A DNA stretch of 64,000 nucleotides from Eriocheir sinensis (GCF_024679095.1 NC_066571.1:4080783-4144782); one strand, 5' to 3'; positions 1 to 12,245 are shown, counted from the first letter of the stretch. Numbers and translations: made by a program. Notes: generated from the sequence alone by a model not told the origin.

Positions 1-369
1 GAGGAAATACAGAGGAAGGAGGGCTGTTCCAGAGTTTACCCGCGGATAAAAGAATGAGGATGCTGGTTAACTCTTGCATAAGGGACTTGGACAGATTAGG
101 GATGAGCAACGGGGCCGCAGGAGGGGGGGAGGCATGCAGTTAGCAAGTTCAGAAGAGCAGTCAGCATGAAAATATTGACAAATGATAGAAAGAAATGCAG
201 CACTGCGGTGAAATTTAAGAGACAGAAGACTACTAGTAAGAGGAGGAGAACTGACGAGACGAAGAGCCTTTGACTCGACTCTGTCTAGCAAGGATGTGTG
301 TGAGGAACAAGACGATATAAAAAAGCTGTGTAGCCATTTAAAGAGAATAGAGACGAACAGATAACTCAA
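1..369 (-). mobile_element. Non-LTR retrotransposon 3' end of ORF2, cut by left edge
   Basis: The minus strand encodes a reverse-transcriptase C-terminal region: LLDRVESKALRLVSSPPLT, then YFHADCSSELANCMPPPL and RPRCSSL. After a stop the similarity continues in another frame (ARVNQ.., KLWNS..) to the left edge. This tail is typical of LINE ORF2 proteins that I recognise from arthropod genomes. It is degraded by stops and frameshifts. Confidence 0.7.
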
Positions 370-765
370 ACAGAATCGACGTCAGCGAAGATAAGAAAGA
401 AACTTGAAGGGAAGGCACCAATAACGTAAGTAAATGACAGGTGTAGGAGAAAGTATATAGCTGTGTGGCCATATTATTAAGGGACCGGAGAGCACCAGAT
501 TAATCAAACAGAATCTAAGTAATTTCATATAGGGAAGAACTTGGCAGGGGATGCACCAATAAGAAGACACGTAAAATATGAGGGTGTGCTAATTTGTGTG
601 TCCATTATAAGAGAACAGAGTGCTGGATAAAAAAGGAACCTAAGTCAGTTAATATGCGCAAGAAACTAGAAGGAAAGGCACCAAAAAGAACGTTCGGGAA
701 AGACGGATTTAGGAGAACGTATTTAGCTCTATGTGGTCATTTTAAGGAGAGGGTCAGAGACGGAC
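300..765 (+). repeat. Degenerate tandem repeat, about 130-bp period, four units
   Basis: The marker gtgt(a/g)gccat..taa(a/g)(g/a)g recurs near 330, 464, 595 and 732, with aaactagaaggaaaggcacc-like blocks between. It adjoins the retrotransposon fragment at its 5' truncation side. There is no coding potential beyond chance. Confidence 0.55.
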
Positions 766-2110
766 GCGGTTTTGCTGGGTGGCTGGGGGTGGCATGCAGC
801 TGACACCCCCACAATGCCTTGCCACCCCAATTTTGGCAATGGATCTTTCAATATAAAATAATAAAAAATAAAAGTTGGCTATAAGTGTTTGTAATATTTT
901 TCCATAGTTCATCTCGTATAAATATTTTTCTCAACAATTCAGAATTCCCCCCTCATTAAAGAAAATAATGGTAGCACCCGTGACCCGCCCTCCTCGCTTT
1001 CGGATTGGGAAAAAGAAAAAAAACGCATTCGGTGTTTCTCTCCAGTCCACAGCAAGGTGCACACGGAGGTGGAGAGGCATTTGGGTTGGTTATAATTCAT
1101 TTGTGATTGCTCTTTGTTTAATTTTATCAAAGGATCTGTCAAGTTTGATCATGTGATTTTTTTGTTTGTTTTGTTTTTTTCATCATTCACCGGTTCCAGC
1201 CACAATAAGGCTTTTTGATTAAGATGGTGCTCAGTATTGAGTGGGCAAGCACTGGACCCAGATGTTTTTGTTAAAAGCTTTGCTGGACAGTGTAATGATT
1301 ACTGCCTTAAATTTGCTTTAAGATCTTGGGGAATATGATAAATGTAGACTGTGAAAGTGTGTGTCTGTTTAAGTTACTGTATGATTCTAATTCTATTAAA
1401 AACAGTGAAACTGTACAATTGTTGTGAATTTTTATTGAATACGAGGATTGGGTTAGTGTTAAACATTTAGTTGTGTGACTCATGCATGAAATTAACCAGA
1501 GAATGCAGAAGATGAAATATGAAGTTGGAATGTGTCGTGGCCGGGGGGGATAAGCTTCCTGCCACGGGTGGGTCCCCCTCAGGTAAACCCTCTGCCGCCC
1601 CTTTGCCACCCCTGGTAAAACTTCCTAGATCCGCCCCTGGCCAGAGATATCAAATTGCTAAAAAGTCAGTGAAAGTCTGACCAAATTCTTGAAACTCGGA
1701 GCAAACACAAGAGCAAATAAAAAGAGGAGCAACATATATGGAGAGCACACTAATAATACCTAAAGCATTGCATCACCATAGGAACCTGGATCTCTAAGCA
1801 TCAACAAGACTAGATTCAGCTCGATGCCAGACTCCAGAAGTGCCAGATGAGCAAAGAGATACAGATAATTGATGTGAGAGGTGGAAGCGTCTGAGAATAA
1901 TTGGAAAAGACAGGTAATCTCGGTGCCAAGTCGCTACTCCAGTCAGGATCGTCTGCGCGGAGTCAAGGAGCCGCTCAGCCAGACGCCCAAGGATGGACCA
2001 GCAGCAGCACAGGTTGAGGCACTGAAAGGTGGACGAATAAGGGCTGGGGACACCACGCAGGCCCAACATGGCTCCTGAAGGCGTCGCAAAAGATGGGATG
2101 TTGAGGGAGA
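766..2110. other. No gene seen; one possible transposon terminus
   Basis: AT-rich and mixed sequence. A stretch at about 1620-1640 reads ttcctagatccgcccctgg, a common DNA-transposon end in animals, but I found no partner end. The ORFs here show no recognisable domain. Confidence 0.4.
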
Positions 2111-2520
2111 GAGAGAACACAAAAAGAGAAAAAGAGAAAACGATAGGAGAGAAAAGCTGGAAGAAGAAGAAGAAGATAGGAGAGAAAAGAGGCATAAAAC
2201 AAGAAATTAGAAAAGGAGACAATGAAAAGGAAGACCAAAAGGAAGGAAGAATGGAAATATGAGAAAATAGACCGAGAGAGAGAGGATAAAAAAGAGAAAA
2301 CAATAGAAGGGAAGAAGAGGAAAAAGGGAAAGATTACGCAAGAAAAGGAAAGACCGGAAAAAGAAAGGAAGGAAAGAAGGCAAAAGAACAAGAAAAACAA
2401 GAACAAGAACAAAAACAAAAAACGAAAACACGAACAACAAGAAGAACAACTAGAAGAAAACGAAAAAAAAACGAAGTAGATAGATTGATGGAGAGATAGA
2501 GATAGAGAGAGAGAGTGTGG
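2111..2520 (+). repeat. Purine-rich (GA/A) low-complexity tract
   Basis: A degenerate run of almost pure A and G (gaaaagga.., aaagaaagga..) with aacaag interruptions near 2390-2450. ORFs across it are compositional artefacts rich in K, E and R. Confidence 0.8.
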
Positions 2521-2639
2521 CTACATATTTTTTCGTCTCGTAAATTTAGTAGCTTTATCGTGGAAGGCCCTATTATCTCTCTCTCTCTCTCTCTCTAACG
2601 TGTGTATTCTTTTTTTTCATTTTTTTTTTTCATCAGTAT

Positions 2640-3320
2640 CAAATTCTCCCCCATGCCGCACCGTTGCCCACGCCCGCTACCCACGCACGGCCCCGCGCCC
2701 CCACGCCTGCCCTGCCCACGACTCCGACACCACCACGCCCTGCCCACCACCACCACCACCACCACGAACAATAACAACAACACCATCATCACCAGTCTCC
2801 CCACCACCTTAATTAACTACCTCCATCTCTATCACCATCATCACCACCACAACGATCACCACCACCACAACCATCAGCATCACTCTCATCACCATCATCG
2901 CTGTCATTATCACCATTTTCTACCCTATATTGCATTTCGTTCATTATAATTATCAAAACACATCCACCATCATCACCAACATCACGATCATCACCATCTC
3001 AACCACCATCACCACTGCCGTCATCACTATTTCCACCCTTTCCATATCCACCATTATCACCACCACCATCATCATCACCACTACCACCATCACCACTTCC
3101 ACTATCACCACTCTCACTATCACCGTTTCTACCCCTTCTACCACTTCATTCACCATCATCACCATCCTTATCATCACCATCCTTATCATCACCATCACCA
3201 CCACCAGCATCACCACCTCCACCATTACCATCACCATAATTGCCACAGTCACCTTACCTCCCTCACCATCACCCTCGTCACCATCACCACCTTCACCTCC
3301 TCCTTCAGCGCTTCTTACAC
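2640..3320 (+). repeat. CAC/ATC-rich cryptic simple repeat
   Basis: An imperfect (CCA)n and (ATCACC)n field. It is open in several frames as Thr/His/Ser/Ile runs. A (CT)n tract precedes it at 2576-2596. Confidence 0.8.
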
Positions 3321-3524
3321 CACCACAGATGCCAAGTTAGGAAGCGTGTCAAAGGGTTGGTGATGTTATGGAGTTGTTTGTTTATTTGTTTACATTTATT
3401 TGGTTGTATTTATTGAAGTATTCCATATATTCGTGATAAGCTTCAATTAGATTTTTTTTTTTTTTCATGCGCTTCGTAAAAAAATAATATAAAAGCAGCG
3501 ATTGTAGTATGCCATCCCAGCACT

Positions 3525-3534
3525 GATACTACTG

Positions 3535-3565
<31 letters not shown>

Positions 3566-3566
3566 C
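3525..3566 (+). repeat. (CTA)n trinucleotide repeat
   Basis: Uninterrupted ctactacta run. Confidence 0.85.
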
Positions 3567-3674
3567 CTAAATCACGCCGCCCACCTCGACTCTCACCTGG
3601 CGACATAAATCACGCCACAAAAGGCAGAATCACCTGAGAGCGAAGTGAAATTATGCATAAAGCCCTAGTACGCG

Positions 3675-3676
<2 letters not shown>

Positions 3677-3751
<75 letters not shown>

Positions 3752-3810
3752 CCACTCACGCCCACACCCCCACCGACACACTCCCCCCTCCCTTACCTGC
3801 CTGTACACCC

Positions 3811-3842
<32 letters not shown>
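3677..3842 (+). repeat. (CA)n microsatellite, two blocks
   Basis: Pure (CA)n at about 3677-3748, a C-rich interruption, then (CA)n at about 3815-3842. Confidence 0.9.
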
Positions 3843-3844
<2 letters not shown>

Positions 3845-3849
3845 GTACT

Positions 3850-4117
3850 TATATAGCCTCCAACCTGTTACCTGTGCAATTGCCTGGGAGAGTCATATTA
3901 TGCGGTGTGGCGTTCCAAACCTCGCCGCCTCTCATGGTGCATCCAGGCGTTGAAGGGGCCGTCTGGGGCGCTCAGAGGGACAGAGAGAGTGATGTAAAGT
4001 GAGCCTACAAACAGAACAGCTCGGTACAATATGGTTCTAGTTGTGGGAGATAGAGACCAAAGGACCTATAGTTTCCTTGGTCCAAGAAATACATGCACGG
4101 CCGCCTCTATGGATTAT
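3850..4117. other. No gene seen
   Basis: Mixed-composition sequence with no recognised element. Confidence 0.4.
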
Positions 4118-4203
4118 TTTTAGGAGCAGCGAGTAGCGGGGTTTTTTATTAATGTTTCTTTTTTTGTGTGCCCTTGAGCCGCCTCCTTTGTTGTAAAAAA
4201 TAA
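4118..4203 (+). mobile_element. Dispersed T-rich repeat, copy 1 of 4
   Basis: It shares gagtagcgggnttttt, gcccttgagccg and ctcctttgttgtaaaa with copies near 9232 (+), 17942 (-) and 38555 (+). It looks like the 3' part of a retroelement, class unknown. Confidence 0.55.
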
Positions 4204-4229
4204 ATAACAGTTTTCCTTCATTTTCCATT

Positions 4230-4935
4230 CTTCTTTTTTTTATGTATGCTACTTAAAGTAAAAAATAAGTCCGCAAACAGAAACACTCGCAACAATATGG
4301 TTTTAGTCATGAGAGGTAGACAAAAGGGCTTATGTTTTCTTGGATTCTACTGTATAATACATGTACCAGCTAATAAGATTTCTGTTTTAGTGTGGGTATT
4401 TGAAATTAAAAAGGGGAAACCACTCGCAACAGTATGGTGCTTGTCTTGGGAAATATATACAAAAGGGCCCATGTATTCCTAGATGCTAGAAATACATGTA
4501 CTATATAGCTAATAAGAGATTTGCTTTATAAGTGTAGGTATCTGAAGTTAAAAAAAGGGGAAACCACTCACAACAGTATGGTCTAGTCTTGGGAGATATA
4601 CAAAAGGGCCCATGTATTCTTAGATGCTAGAAATACATGAACTATATAGCTAATAACAGGATTCCTTTTTTAGTGTAGGTATTTGAAATTAAAAAGGGGA
4701 AACCACTCACAACAGTATGGTGCTAGTCTTGGGAGAAATACAAAAGGGCCTATGTATACCTAGATGCTAGTAATACACGTACTCTATAGCTAATAACAGT
4801 TTTCCTTTCCGATTTTCTTTTTTTGTGGGTGGGTATTTGGGGACCAGAAGAGCAGAGTGAGCGATATAAAATGACCCTCAAAAAATAGAAGCACTCGCTA
4901 CGGTATGGTTTTAGTCTAGGGAAATATACAGGTGT
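4230..4935 (+). repeat. Tandem repeat, about 118-bp period, roughly five units
   Basis: Units share aaaaggggaaaccactc, caacagtatggtg, gtcttgggagatatac, aaaagggccca and tagatgctagaaatacat. Divergence rises toward both ends. Confidence 0.75.
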
Positions 4936-4939
4936 CTAT

Positions 4940-5747
4940 GGCCGGTATTATAAGATACACTCGCTTCTCATATCAACTATTTCTAAAGGTCAAAGAGGGG
5001 ATTAATCGGGTTCTAATGAGTGTTTCTTTAGGTTCACGGTACAGAAGAAGGGTCAGACTACCACCAGGGTCATAAAACTACTGGTATTGCCCACAATTCC
5101 TACGAAAGCCTTGTCAAATATGTGTTTCTTTAGGTTCACGGTACAGAAGAAGGGTCAGACTACCACCAGGGTCATAAAACTACTCCTGGAAATGTCCCAA
5201 ACTCCTATAAAAGCCTAGTCAAATATGTGTTTCTTTAGGTTCACGGTACAGAAGAAGGGTCAGACTACCACCAGGGTCATAAAACTACTTCAGGAAATGT
5301 CCCAAACTCCTATGAAAGCCTAGTCAAATATGTGTTTCTTCAGGTTCACGGCACAGAAGAAGGGTCAGACTACCACCAGGGTCATAAAACTACTCCTGGA
5401 AATGTCCCAAACTCCTATGAAAGCCTTGTCAAATATGTGTTTCTAGGTTCACAGTACAGAAGAAGGGTCAGACTACCACCAGGGTCATAAAACTACTCCT
5501 GGAAATGTCCCAAACTCCTATGAAAGCCTTGTCAAATATGTGTTTCTTTAGGTTCACGGCACAGAAGAAGGGTTAGACTACCACCAGGGTCATAAAACTA
5601 CTCCTGGAAATGTCCCAAACTCCTATGAAAGCCTAGTCAAATATGTGTTTCTTCAGGTTCACGGCACAGAAGAAGGGTCAGACTACTCCTGGAAATGTCC
5701 CAAACTCAAATGTCCCAAACTCCTATGAAAGCCTTGTCAAATATATG
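4940..5747 (+). mobile_element. Foldback element with internal 105-bp tandem expansion
   Basis: The left part (4940-5122) matches the reverse complement of the copy at 5947-6168. From 5021 to 5747 its central segment is repeated seven times at 102-105 bp (starts 5021, 5123, 5228, 5333, 5438, 5541 and 5646). Each unit contains ggttcacggtacagaagaag and gggtcataaaactact. Confidence 0.75.
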
Positions 5748-5946
5748 TTGCATTAAAAGTGCAAAATAGACCTTCAAACAGAATCACTCTCTTCAGTGCG
5801 ATTCTAGTCAAAGGAGGCTGACAAAAAATAAACTGTCTTCCTTGGTTCTAGTAATTCACGAGAACACTGTGCACGACAAAGATGCGCTGCTTGATGTCAG
5901 TTTTTCCGATTTTTTGTTCTATTTTGTGTAAGTAAAGTTTTTATGA

Positions 5947-6168
5947 GTCGTGTTATAAGACATTTCGCCGCCCAAGAACACATATTTGACAAGGCTTTCG
6001 TAGGAGTTGTGGGCATTTCCAGGAGTAGTTTTATGACCCCGGTGGTAGTTCGATGCTTCTTCTGTACCCTGAGCCTAAAAAACCCTCATTAGAACCTGAC
6101 TGACCCCTCCTTTGACCTTTATAAATAGTTGATGTGAGAAGCGAAAGTGTCTTGTAATACCAGCCTAT
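5947..6168 (-). mobile_element. Foldback element, single copy in opposite orientation
   Basis: About 220 bp, inverted relative to the copy starting at 4940. It contains caaggctttcgtaggagt, gtagttttatgacccc and cctttgacctttataaat. Its ends (gtgttataagac / gtcttgtaatac) are imperfect inverted repeats. Confidence 0.7.
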
Positions 6169-6229
6169 GAGTTTCGAACAACAGAGACAGGGTAAGAAAA
6201 TAGAGCACTTATTTTGTCACTGAAATCGT

Positions 6230-7260
6230 TGCTAACTTTAGACTGCCAGACAAATAATGCTCGACACCAATAAATGAAAGAATAATGTGTGCGCTACAGT
6301 TGCCGGCCATCATATATAGTTAGTGGCGACTGTATGAAGGCTGTAGAGAAATGGGGTCATGAATATAGAATAAGTCGACTACATTAAGCGCTGGACACAT
6401 AATTACTGCATTATGGGTTTATTACAGTTATTTAAAGATATTCAGTACGTGTTGGCCTTAGGGAAGTTAAAGAGGGGAGGTCTAGGCCTAGTTGTTATGC
6501 TGTTAAAGATTTACCCCTAGTATCACTAGGGGAACGGGCCCTTGTCCGAAGACGGCCAGGGAAAAGATCGCTCCCCCCTGCACGAGGGAGCACGGGCCTT
6601 AACCAAAGGCGGCCTGTAGCAGGCTGCCGACCAAGGAGACTTGGTGCCGACAGACCGACTCTATGGGCGAGCGAAATCTAGCCGACCAAGTCGGTCTGTC
6701 GACGAGTGAAGTACATTATACGCTGAACTCATAAAAACTGCGTTATGGGTGAACCAAAGTTGTTCAAAGTTATATATATCTTCACAGCGTGTGGATTATA
6801 TGACAGTTAAAAGGAGAGGTCATAATTATAGGACACGTAGCAACATTATGCGCTGGCCACTCAAGATGAGGAGGATGAATTTACTACAGCTATTCAAAGT
6901 CAGGGATGTTTCGTGCGGCATGTATGAAAGTTAAAGAGAAGCGGAGTCATATAATACAAGACAAGTTGATTACATTATACATATAATGAAGACTTATAGA
7001 ATTACTGCACTATGGATTTCCTACATTCATTTATAGTCTTATATGTTCGCGTGGACTGTAGTACAGAAATGAAGGGGCAGGAGGTCAGAGATGCAGAGCA
7101 ATTAAACCACATTATGCCCTCGAGACTTTGATTTTACTGCAAGAAATAGAGAATAAGATGATAACAGTGAAAAAACATTAATAGTGATAATAAAGTCATA
7201 CACGTTCAGTACGTGTGGTCAGTATGAAAGCTACAGGACAAGAGGGTCATGCACTATTGG
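6230..7260 (+). repeat. Highly degenerate long repeat field
   Basis: Blocks such as tacattatgcgctgg, ttcagtacgtg and gaaagttaaagag recur at irregular spacing (about 6375, 6715, 6838, 6960, 7090 and 7200). It contains the short perfect hairpin at 6648-6701. Confidence 0.45.
6648..6701. repeat. Perfect 13-bp inverted repeat (hairpin)
   Basis: Arms cgacagaccgact (6648-6660) and agtcggtctgtcg (6689-6701), 28-bp loop. A second small hairpin (accaag/cttggt) lies just upstream at 6630-6645. Confidence 0.65.
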
Positions 7261-7599
7261 GCACTTGAGACTCTCAGAAAATATATAACAAGACAATAAT
7301 AATAAACTTAAAAAGAGATAATAAGAAAATAATCGTAAACTCATAGAAGATATACAATTACAAAATAATATTAAATGTAACAATAGCGATATAAATAATG
7401 ATAATACGAGCACACCAGGAAGCTCAGACCCAGACGTTGAGTCACGCGGGTTCTGTAACACTGTAAACACCACATTAACACAATCCTTATCACCATCACC
7501 ATCACCATCAGCATCGTCGTCAGCATCTCCGAGAAGTGTGTGAGTGTCGGTCCATTAGGAAGGTGATTCATTATGTGTCTGTCTGGGTACTTGTGTGTG

Positions 7600-8120
7600 C
7601 TCTTTTTTTCCTTCCTCCTTTCTTTCTTTCTTTTTCTCTTTCTTTCTTTCTTTCTCCTTTTTTCTTTAACAGATTTGGGTTTTACTTTATGATTTTAAGT
7701 GTCTGTCTGGGTCCTTTCTTTTTTATTTCCTTCTTCCTTTCTTTCTTTCTTTTCCTCTTTCTTTCTTTCTTTCTTTCTTTCTTTTCTTTAACAGATTTGG
7801 GTTTTACTTTATGATTTTAAGTGTCTGTCTGGGTGCTTTCTTTTTTTCCTTCCTTCTTCCTTTCTTTCTTTCTTTTTTTCTTTATTTCTTTCTTTCTTTC
7901 TTTTCTTTAACAGATTTGGGTTTTACTTTATGATTTTAAGTGTCTGTCTGGGTACTTTCTTTTTTTCCTTCCTTCTTCCTTTCTTTCTTTCTTTTCCTCT
8001 TTCTTTCTTTCTTTCTTTCTTTCTTTTCTTTAACAGATTTGGGTTTTACTTTATGATTTTAAGTGTCTGTCTGGGTACTTTCTTTTTTTCCTTCCTTCTT
8101 CCTTTCTTTCTTTCTTTTCC

Positions 8121-8152
<32 letters not shown>

Positions 8153-8420
8153 TTCTTTAACAGATTTGGGTTTTACTTTATGATTTTAAGTGTCTGTCTG
8201 GGTGCTTTCTTTTTTCCTTCCTTCTTCCCTTCTTTCTTTCTCTCTTTCTTTCTTTCTTTATTTATTTCTTCTCTAACAGATTTGGGTTTTACTTTATGAT
8301 TTTAAGTGTCTGTCTGGGTACTTTCTTTTTTTCCTTCCTTCTTCCTTTCTTTCTTTCTTTCTCTCTTTCTTTCTTTATTTATTTCTTTCTTCTCTAACAG
8401 ATTTGGGTTTTGCTTTATGA
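7600..8420 (+). repeat. T/C-rich tandem repeat, about 122-bp period, seven units
   Basis: Each unit has aacagatttgggttttac, tttatgattttaagtgtc, tgtctgggt(a/g)c and a (TTTC)n tract of variable length. Phe/Leu/Ser-rich ORFs over it are artefacts. Confidence 0.85.
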
Positions 8421-8962
8421 TTCGCTTTCATATTAGTTCCGTTCACTTTTTGTATTGAATTTATGAGTGTATGTCTATATTATTTTAGACACGTTTGTTA
8501 TCAGTGTATGAGTGTGTGTTTGTTTGTTTGTGTGGGTGTGGGCGTGGTTGGGTGTGGGTGTGAAGTCGGGTGAGTGTAGAGGTGTGGGTGGTTTCTCTCT
8601 CTCTCTCTCTCTCGTATGCAACACAGGCAACACAAAAGATTAAGAGAGCCAACCACACAGCCTTTAACGAGACATTTGCAACACACAGACACACACAATA
8701 CAACTACAACCCAATGTATATGTATATCAACCAATTAGTACGCATCACTCCATGCTACACAATATACCAATACACCAGTTAGCACGCACCAGCCCACACG
8801 TATACCTGGAAATAAACGTCAGTGGGAAATCGAGTTTATATGCTCGTATATGAAAATTAACTAATCAAAATTAAGGATAAAAAAAAGATTCAGGATTATG
8901 ACTATTGTTTTCGCCTTATTTTTTTCTAGGGTGATTCTGTTAGTGGTGTGTAATCATTGGAA

Positions 8963-8964
<2 letters not shown>

Positions 8965-9057
<93 letters not shown>
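8965..9057 (+). repeat. (GT)n microsatellite
   Basis: About 46 uninterrupted GT units. Confidence 0.95.
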
Positions 9058-9058
<1 letters not shown>

Positions 9059-9231
9059 TTTAGCAAATGAGCTCTTAATGTTTTGGAAGTGAACTGTAGT
9101 CAAAATTAAAGTTAAGAAATATGCTCGATTTTGAGAGTTTTTTTGTTTTTGTTTTTGTTGTTGTTGTTGTTGTCTTAGTTTTCTCGGGTAGCTTTGTTAA
9201 TGTTGTGTACTAATTGGAAAGGTGCGTGAGA

Positions 9232-9330
9232 ATTAGCGAGCAGTAAGTAGCGGGCTTTTTTTTTTTCATTATTGTTTTCTTCTTTTTTTACGCCCTTGCA
9301 CTGTCTCCTCTGCTGTAAAGAAAAAAAAAG
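9232..9330 (+). mobile_element. Dispersed T-rich repeat, copy 2 of 4
   Basis: Contains agtagcgggctttttttt, gcccttgcactgtctcctc and tgctgtaaagaaaaa, matching the copy at 4118. Confidence 0.55.
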
Positions 9331-9469
9331 AAAAAAAAAGCTCTAAATCATCACCAATGGAACTGTTTAGCGTTAGGAAGGAACTCTTGGTATTTATTAT
9401 ATACGCTCAGGGAGACACGTAGCCTATACCAAGGGCTGAGAAAAAGATATATAAAAAGTTCGCAATATT

Positions 9470-9900
9470 CCTCCTAATAAAACGAAGTAAATGAAAAGAA
9501 AATGTATTGTCTATTCAAATTATAAATGTGTTCCCACGAAGTAAAAAAAAAAATGCTTTACTATCTTTTTAAATTCCAAATGTTCTCCGGCGAATTTAAA
9601 TAAAACAAAATGTGTTACTTACTTGAAATCCAGATGTGTTCCCACGAAGTAAGAAATAAATAAATAAAAAAAAGGGTTAGTATCTATTTCAACTGCAATG
9701 GTTTTCTCACGATTGATGTTTAAAAAAAAATGCTTTACTATCTATTTAAATTTCAAATGTACTCCGGCGAATTTAAATAAAAAAATGTGTTATTTACTTG
9801 AAGTCCAGATGTGTTCCCACGAAGTAAAAATAAATAAATAAAGCGTTAGTATCTAGTTCAACTGCAATGGTTTTCTCACGAAGTAAAAAATCTTCTCTGT
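9470..9900 (+). repeat. Degenerate tandem repeat (about 190-bp higher unit)
   Basis: The blocks ctccggcgaatttaaat, gtgttcccacgaagtaa and gcaatggttttctcacga each occur two or three times in the same order. Confidence 0.6.
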
Positions 9901-10099
9901 ATATATGATTGATGTTTACGTTGTTGTTGTTGTTGTTGTTTTCGTATAAGTGGTTCCTGTTCCGATAAATTCAGTGTAAGGCAAAGCGGTCCATACCACA
10001 GTTACATAACTCTGTGGTTCACGTTTATGTAGATTCCTTTCACTGCCTTTGGTCACACACACCTAAGGAGGGGGAGGGGGCTAACCTTATCATGATGAA

Positions 10100-10176
10100 C
10101 AGAAAAATTGACTACTACTACTACTATCATTATTATTACTACTAGCTACTACTACTACTACTATCATTATTATTAC

Positions 10177-10204
<28 letters not shown>
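10100..10204 (+). repeat. (CTA)n / (ATT)n trinucleotide repeat
   Basis: Alternating ctactacta and cattattatta runs. Confidence 0.85.
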
Positions 10205-10208
<4 letters not shown>

Positions 10209-10534
10209 GTCCAGTAAAGAGGTAAATATCTCTAACATTTCCAAGAGTTCACAATTTCATAAACTAAAAAAAAATTACAGCATATCTTAGAAAAAAACAA
10301 TAAATACTTTCTCAACCATGCGTTCTTAATTTTCGGGGGGCCCGCCTTCGTATAAGGGGGCGTTAGTAATTTCTAGGGGTCGAAAACCCTTGGAGAAAAA
10401 GTGGGAATTTCTCTCATTATTTTTTTCTCTTAACATGAGCGTGGGCTAATATTGAGAAGCTTATGAGAAATACAAGAGTGACGCCTTCACCAACTTTAGT
10501 TTTCTTTACACAACGAAGGCGGGGGAAGAAATAT

Positions 10535-10626
10535 ATAGATAAATAGGTAGATAGATAGAAAAGTAGTTAGGTAGGTAGGTAGACTGATAGATAGATAAGT
10601 AGATAGATATATAGATAGATAAGTAG
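10535..10626 (+). repeat. (GATA/GTAG)n tetranucleotide repeat
   Basis: Imperfect gatagata, gtaggtag and agatagat runs. Confidence 0.8.
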
Positions 10627-10920
10627 AACGTGGGTGTTTATAAAAGGGTCCATTTCTACAGGTGGGCGTGATTGTAAAAACGTTAATAACCACTGTTCTA
10701 AACGCTACAATCCCTAACAGAAGCCTTACAATTCACGTTCAAGTACAAAAGTAATTATTTGTAATATTTCCAAGGGTTCAAATCACGTTCTAATTCTCAA
10801 AACACCCCAAAAATACAAAAGAACGATGAAAACTAAACACTAGGTAAGCTATCCCATAAATACTGCAAATAGAACGTTTTCTCTGTTTGCCTCGAGCTCC
10901 GTGGAAGAAGGGTTTGGGTC

Positions 10921-11110
10921 AACGTTGCCAGGTTATCGTACTCGGAGCATCTCATATTTACCGGTTTCTGACCCATAATTATTCTCAAGAAACACCAATG
11001 ATCAACCATTTTAACGATAACTATTTATGAAGCCAGTTATTGGGGTGGAGGAGATAGTTTGGGGGTGGGAAATCAGCAAACATGAGGCTGAGTACGACAA
11101 TCTGGCAACG
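10921..11110. mobile_element. MITE with CGTTGCCA termini, copy 1
   Basis: About 190 bp with imperfect inverted ends: cgttgccaggttatcgtact at the left, pairing with agtacgacaatctggcaacg at the right. A second copy lies at 27468-27663. Confidence 0.7.
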
Positions 11111-11420
11111 GGGGAACTTTGGGTGCTCTTCCATGACCTTCCTTCCGCGCTGAAACTGTGATGACCTTCCTCCTTCCCGCCACCCACGCCGCCTCGGGCC
11201 AACCTTGGTCTTCACAATAATGTCTCATATGACCGTGACGCAACGTTTCCCGCACTTACACGTATTATATCGCATCATGTCTGCGCTCCGAGGTGACATT
11301 TCCATTTCCTGTAACATCCTGGTAGTGCTCTCTCCCTCTCTCTTCCCTATTCCTCTTCTTGTGTTTTCTTTTGTTATTTTTCCTTCTTAAAAGTTAAAAG
11401 TTCACGAAGGAGGAAATGCA
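11111..11420. other. No gene seen
   Basis: Mixed unique sequence. ORFs of about 60 aa show no domain. Confidence 0.4.
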
Positions 11421-11424
11421 GTCT

Positions 11425-11605
11425 ATCTACTAACCCATCTATCTATATTTATCTATTTATATATTTGTCTATCTACCTATCTATTTATCCATCTATCTAC
11501 CTTTCTATCAGTCTGTCTGCCTGCCTATCTACCTATTTCTACCTCTCTCTACCTATACCTACCTACCTTTCTATCTATCAGTCTATTTATCCATCTATCA
11601 TCTTA
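11425..11605 (+). repeat. (CTAT/CTAC)n tetranucleotide repeat
   Basis: Imperfect ctatctatcta field with ctacctac and ctgtctgcctgc variants. Confidence 0.85.
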
Positions 11606-11689
11606 TTTCCATATCTTTCTGTTTAATTATCGTAAGCAGTCTACAAGAGAATTTTCATCATTGCTTCAGTCCCCGCATTAATGAGTGGA

Positions 11690-12245
11690 ATAAGTATCAG
11701 TTTTCACACTCGCCCAGGTAAGGTTCTACAGGTTCTACAGGTAATTACTCCAGTTGAATAAAAGTTTCCCCCTCGCCCAGATAAGGTTCTACAGGTTCTA
11801 CAGGTAATTGCTTCAGTCCCCGCATGAACAAGTAGAATAAAAAGTTTCCCTCTCGCCCAGGTAAGGTTCTACAGGTTCTACAGGTAATTGCTTCAGTCCC
11901 CGCATGAAGAAGAATAAAAGTTTCCCCTCTCGCCCAGGTAAGGTTCTACAGGTTCTACAGGTAATTGCTTCAGTCCCCGCATGAAGAAGAATAAAAGTTT
12001 CCCCTCTCGCCCAGGTAAGGTTCTACAGGTAATTGCTTCAGTCCCCGGATGAAAAAGAATAAAAGTTTCCCCTCTCGCCCAGGTAAGGTTCCACAGGTTC
12101 TACAGGTAATTGCTTCAGTCCCCGCATGAAGAAAAAAAGTTCCCCCCTCGCCCAGGTAAGGTTCTACAAGTTCTGCAGGTAATTGCTTTAGTCCCCGCAT
12201 GAATAAGTAGAATAAAAAGTTTCCCCTACGGCCAGGTAAGGTTCT
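11690..12245 (+). repeat. Tandem repeat, about 76-bp period, seven units
   Basis: Each unit contains ctcgcccaggtaaggttc, tacaggttctacaggtaat and tgcttcagtccccgcatga. The units are similar enough to suggest recent amplification. Confidence 0.85.

Noticed and set aside
1794..2303. 169-codon minus-strand ORF
   Set aside because: Half is the translation of a purine-rich low-complexity tract; the rest (VPSPYSSTFQCLNLC) matches nothing that I recognise.
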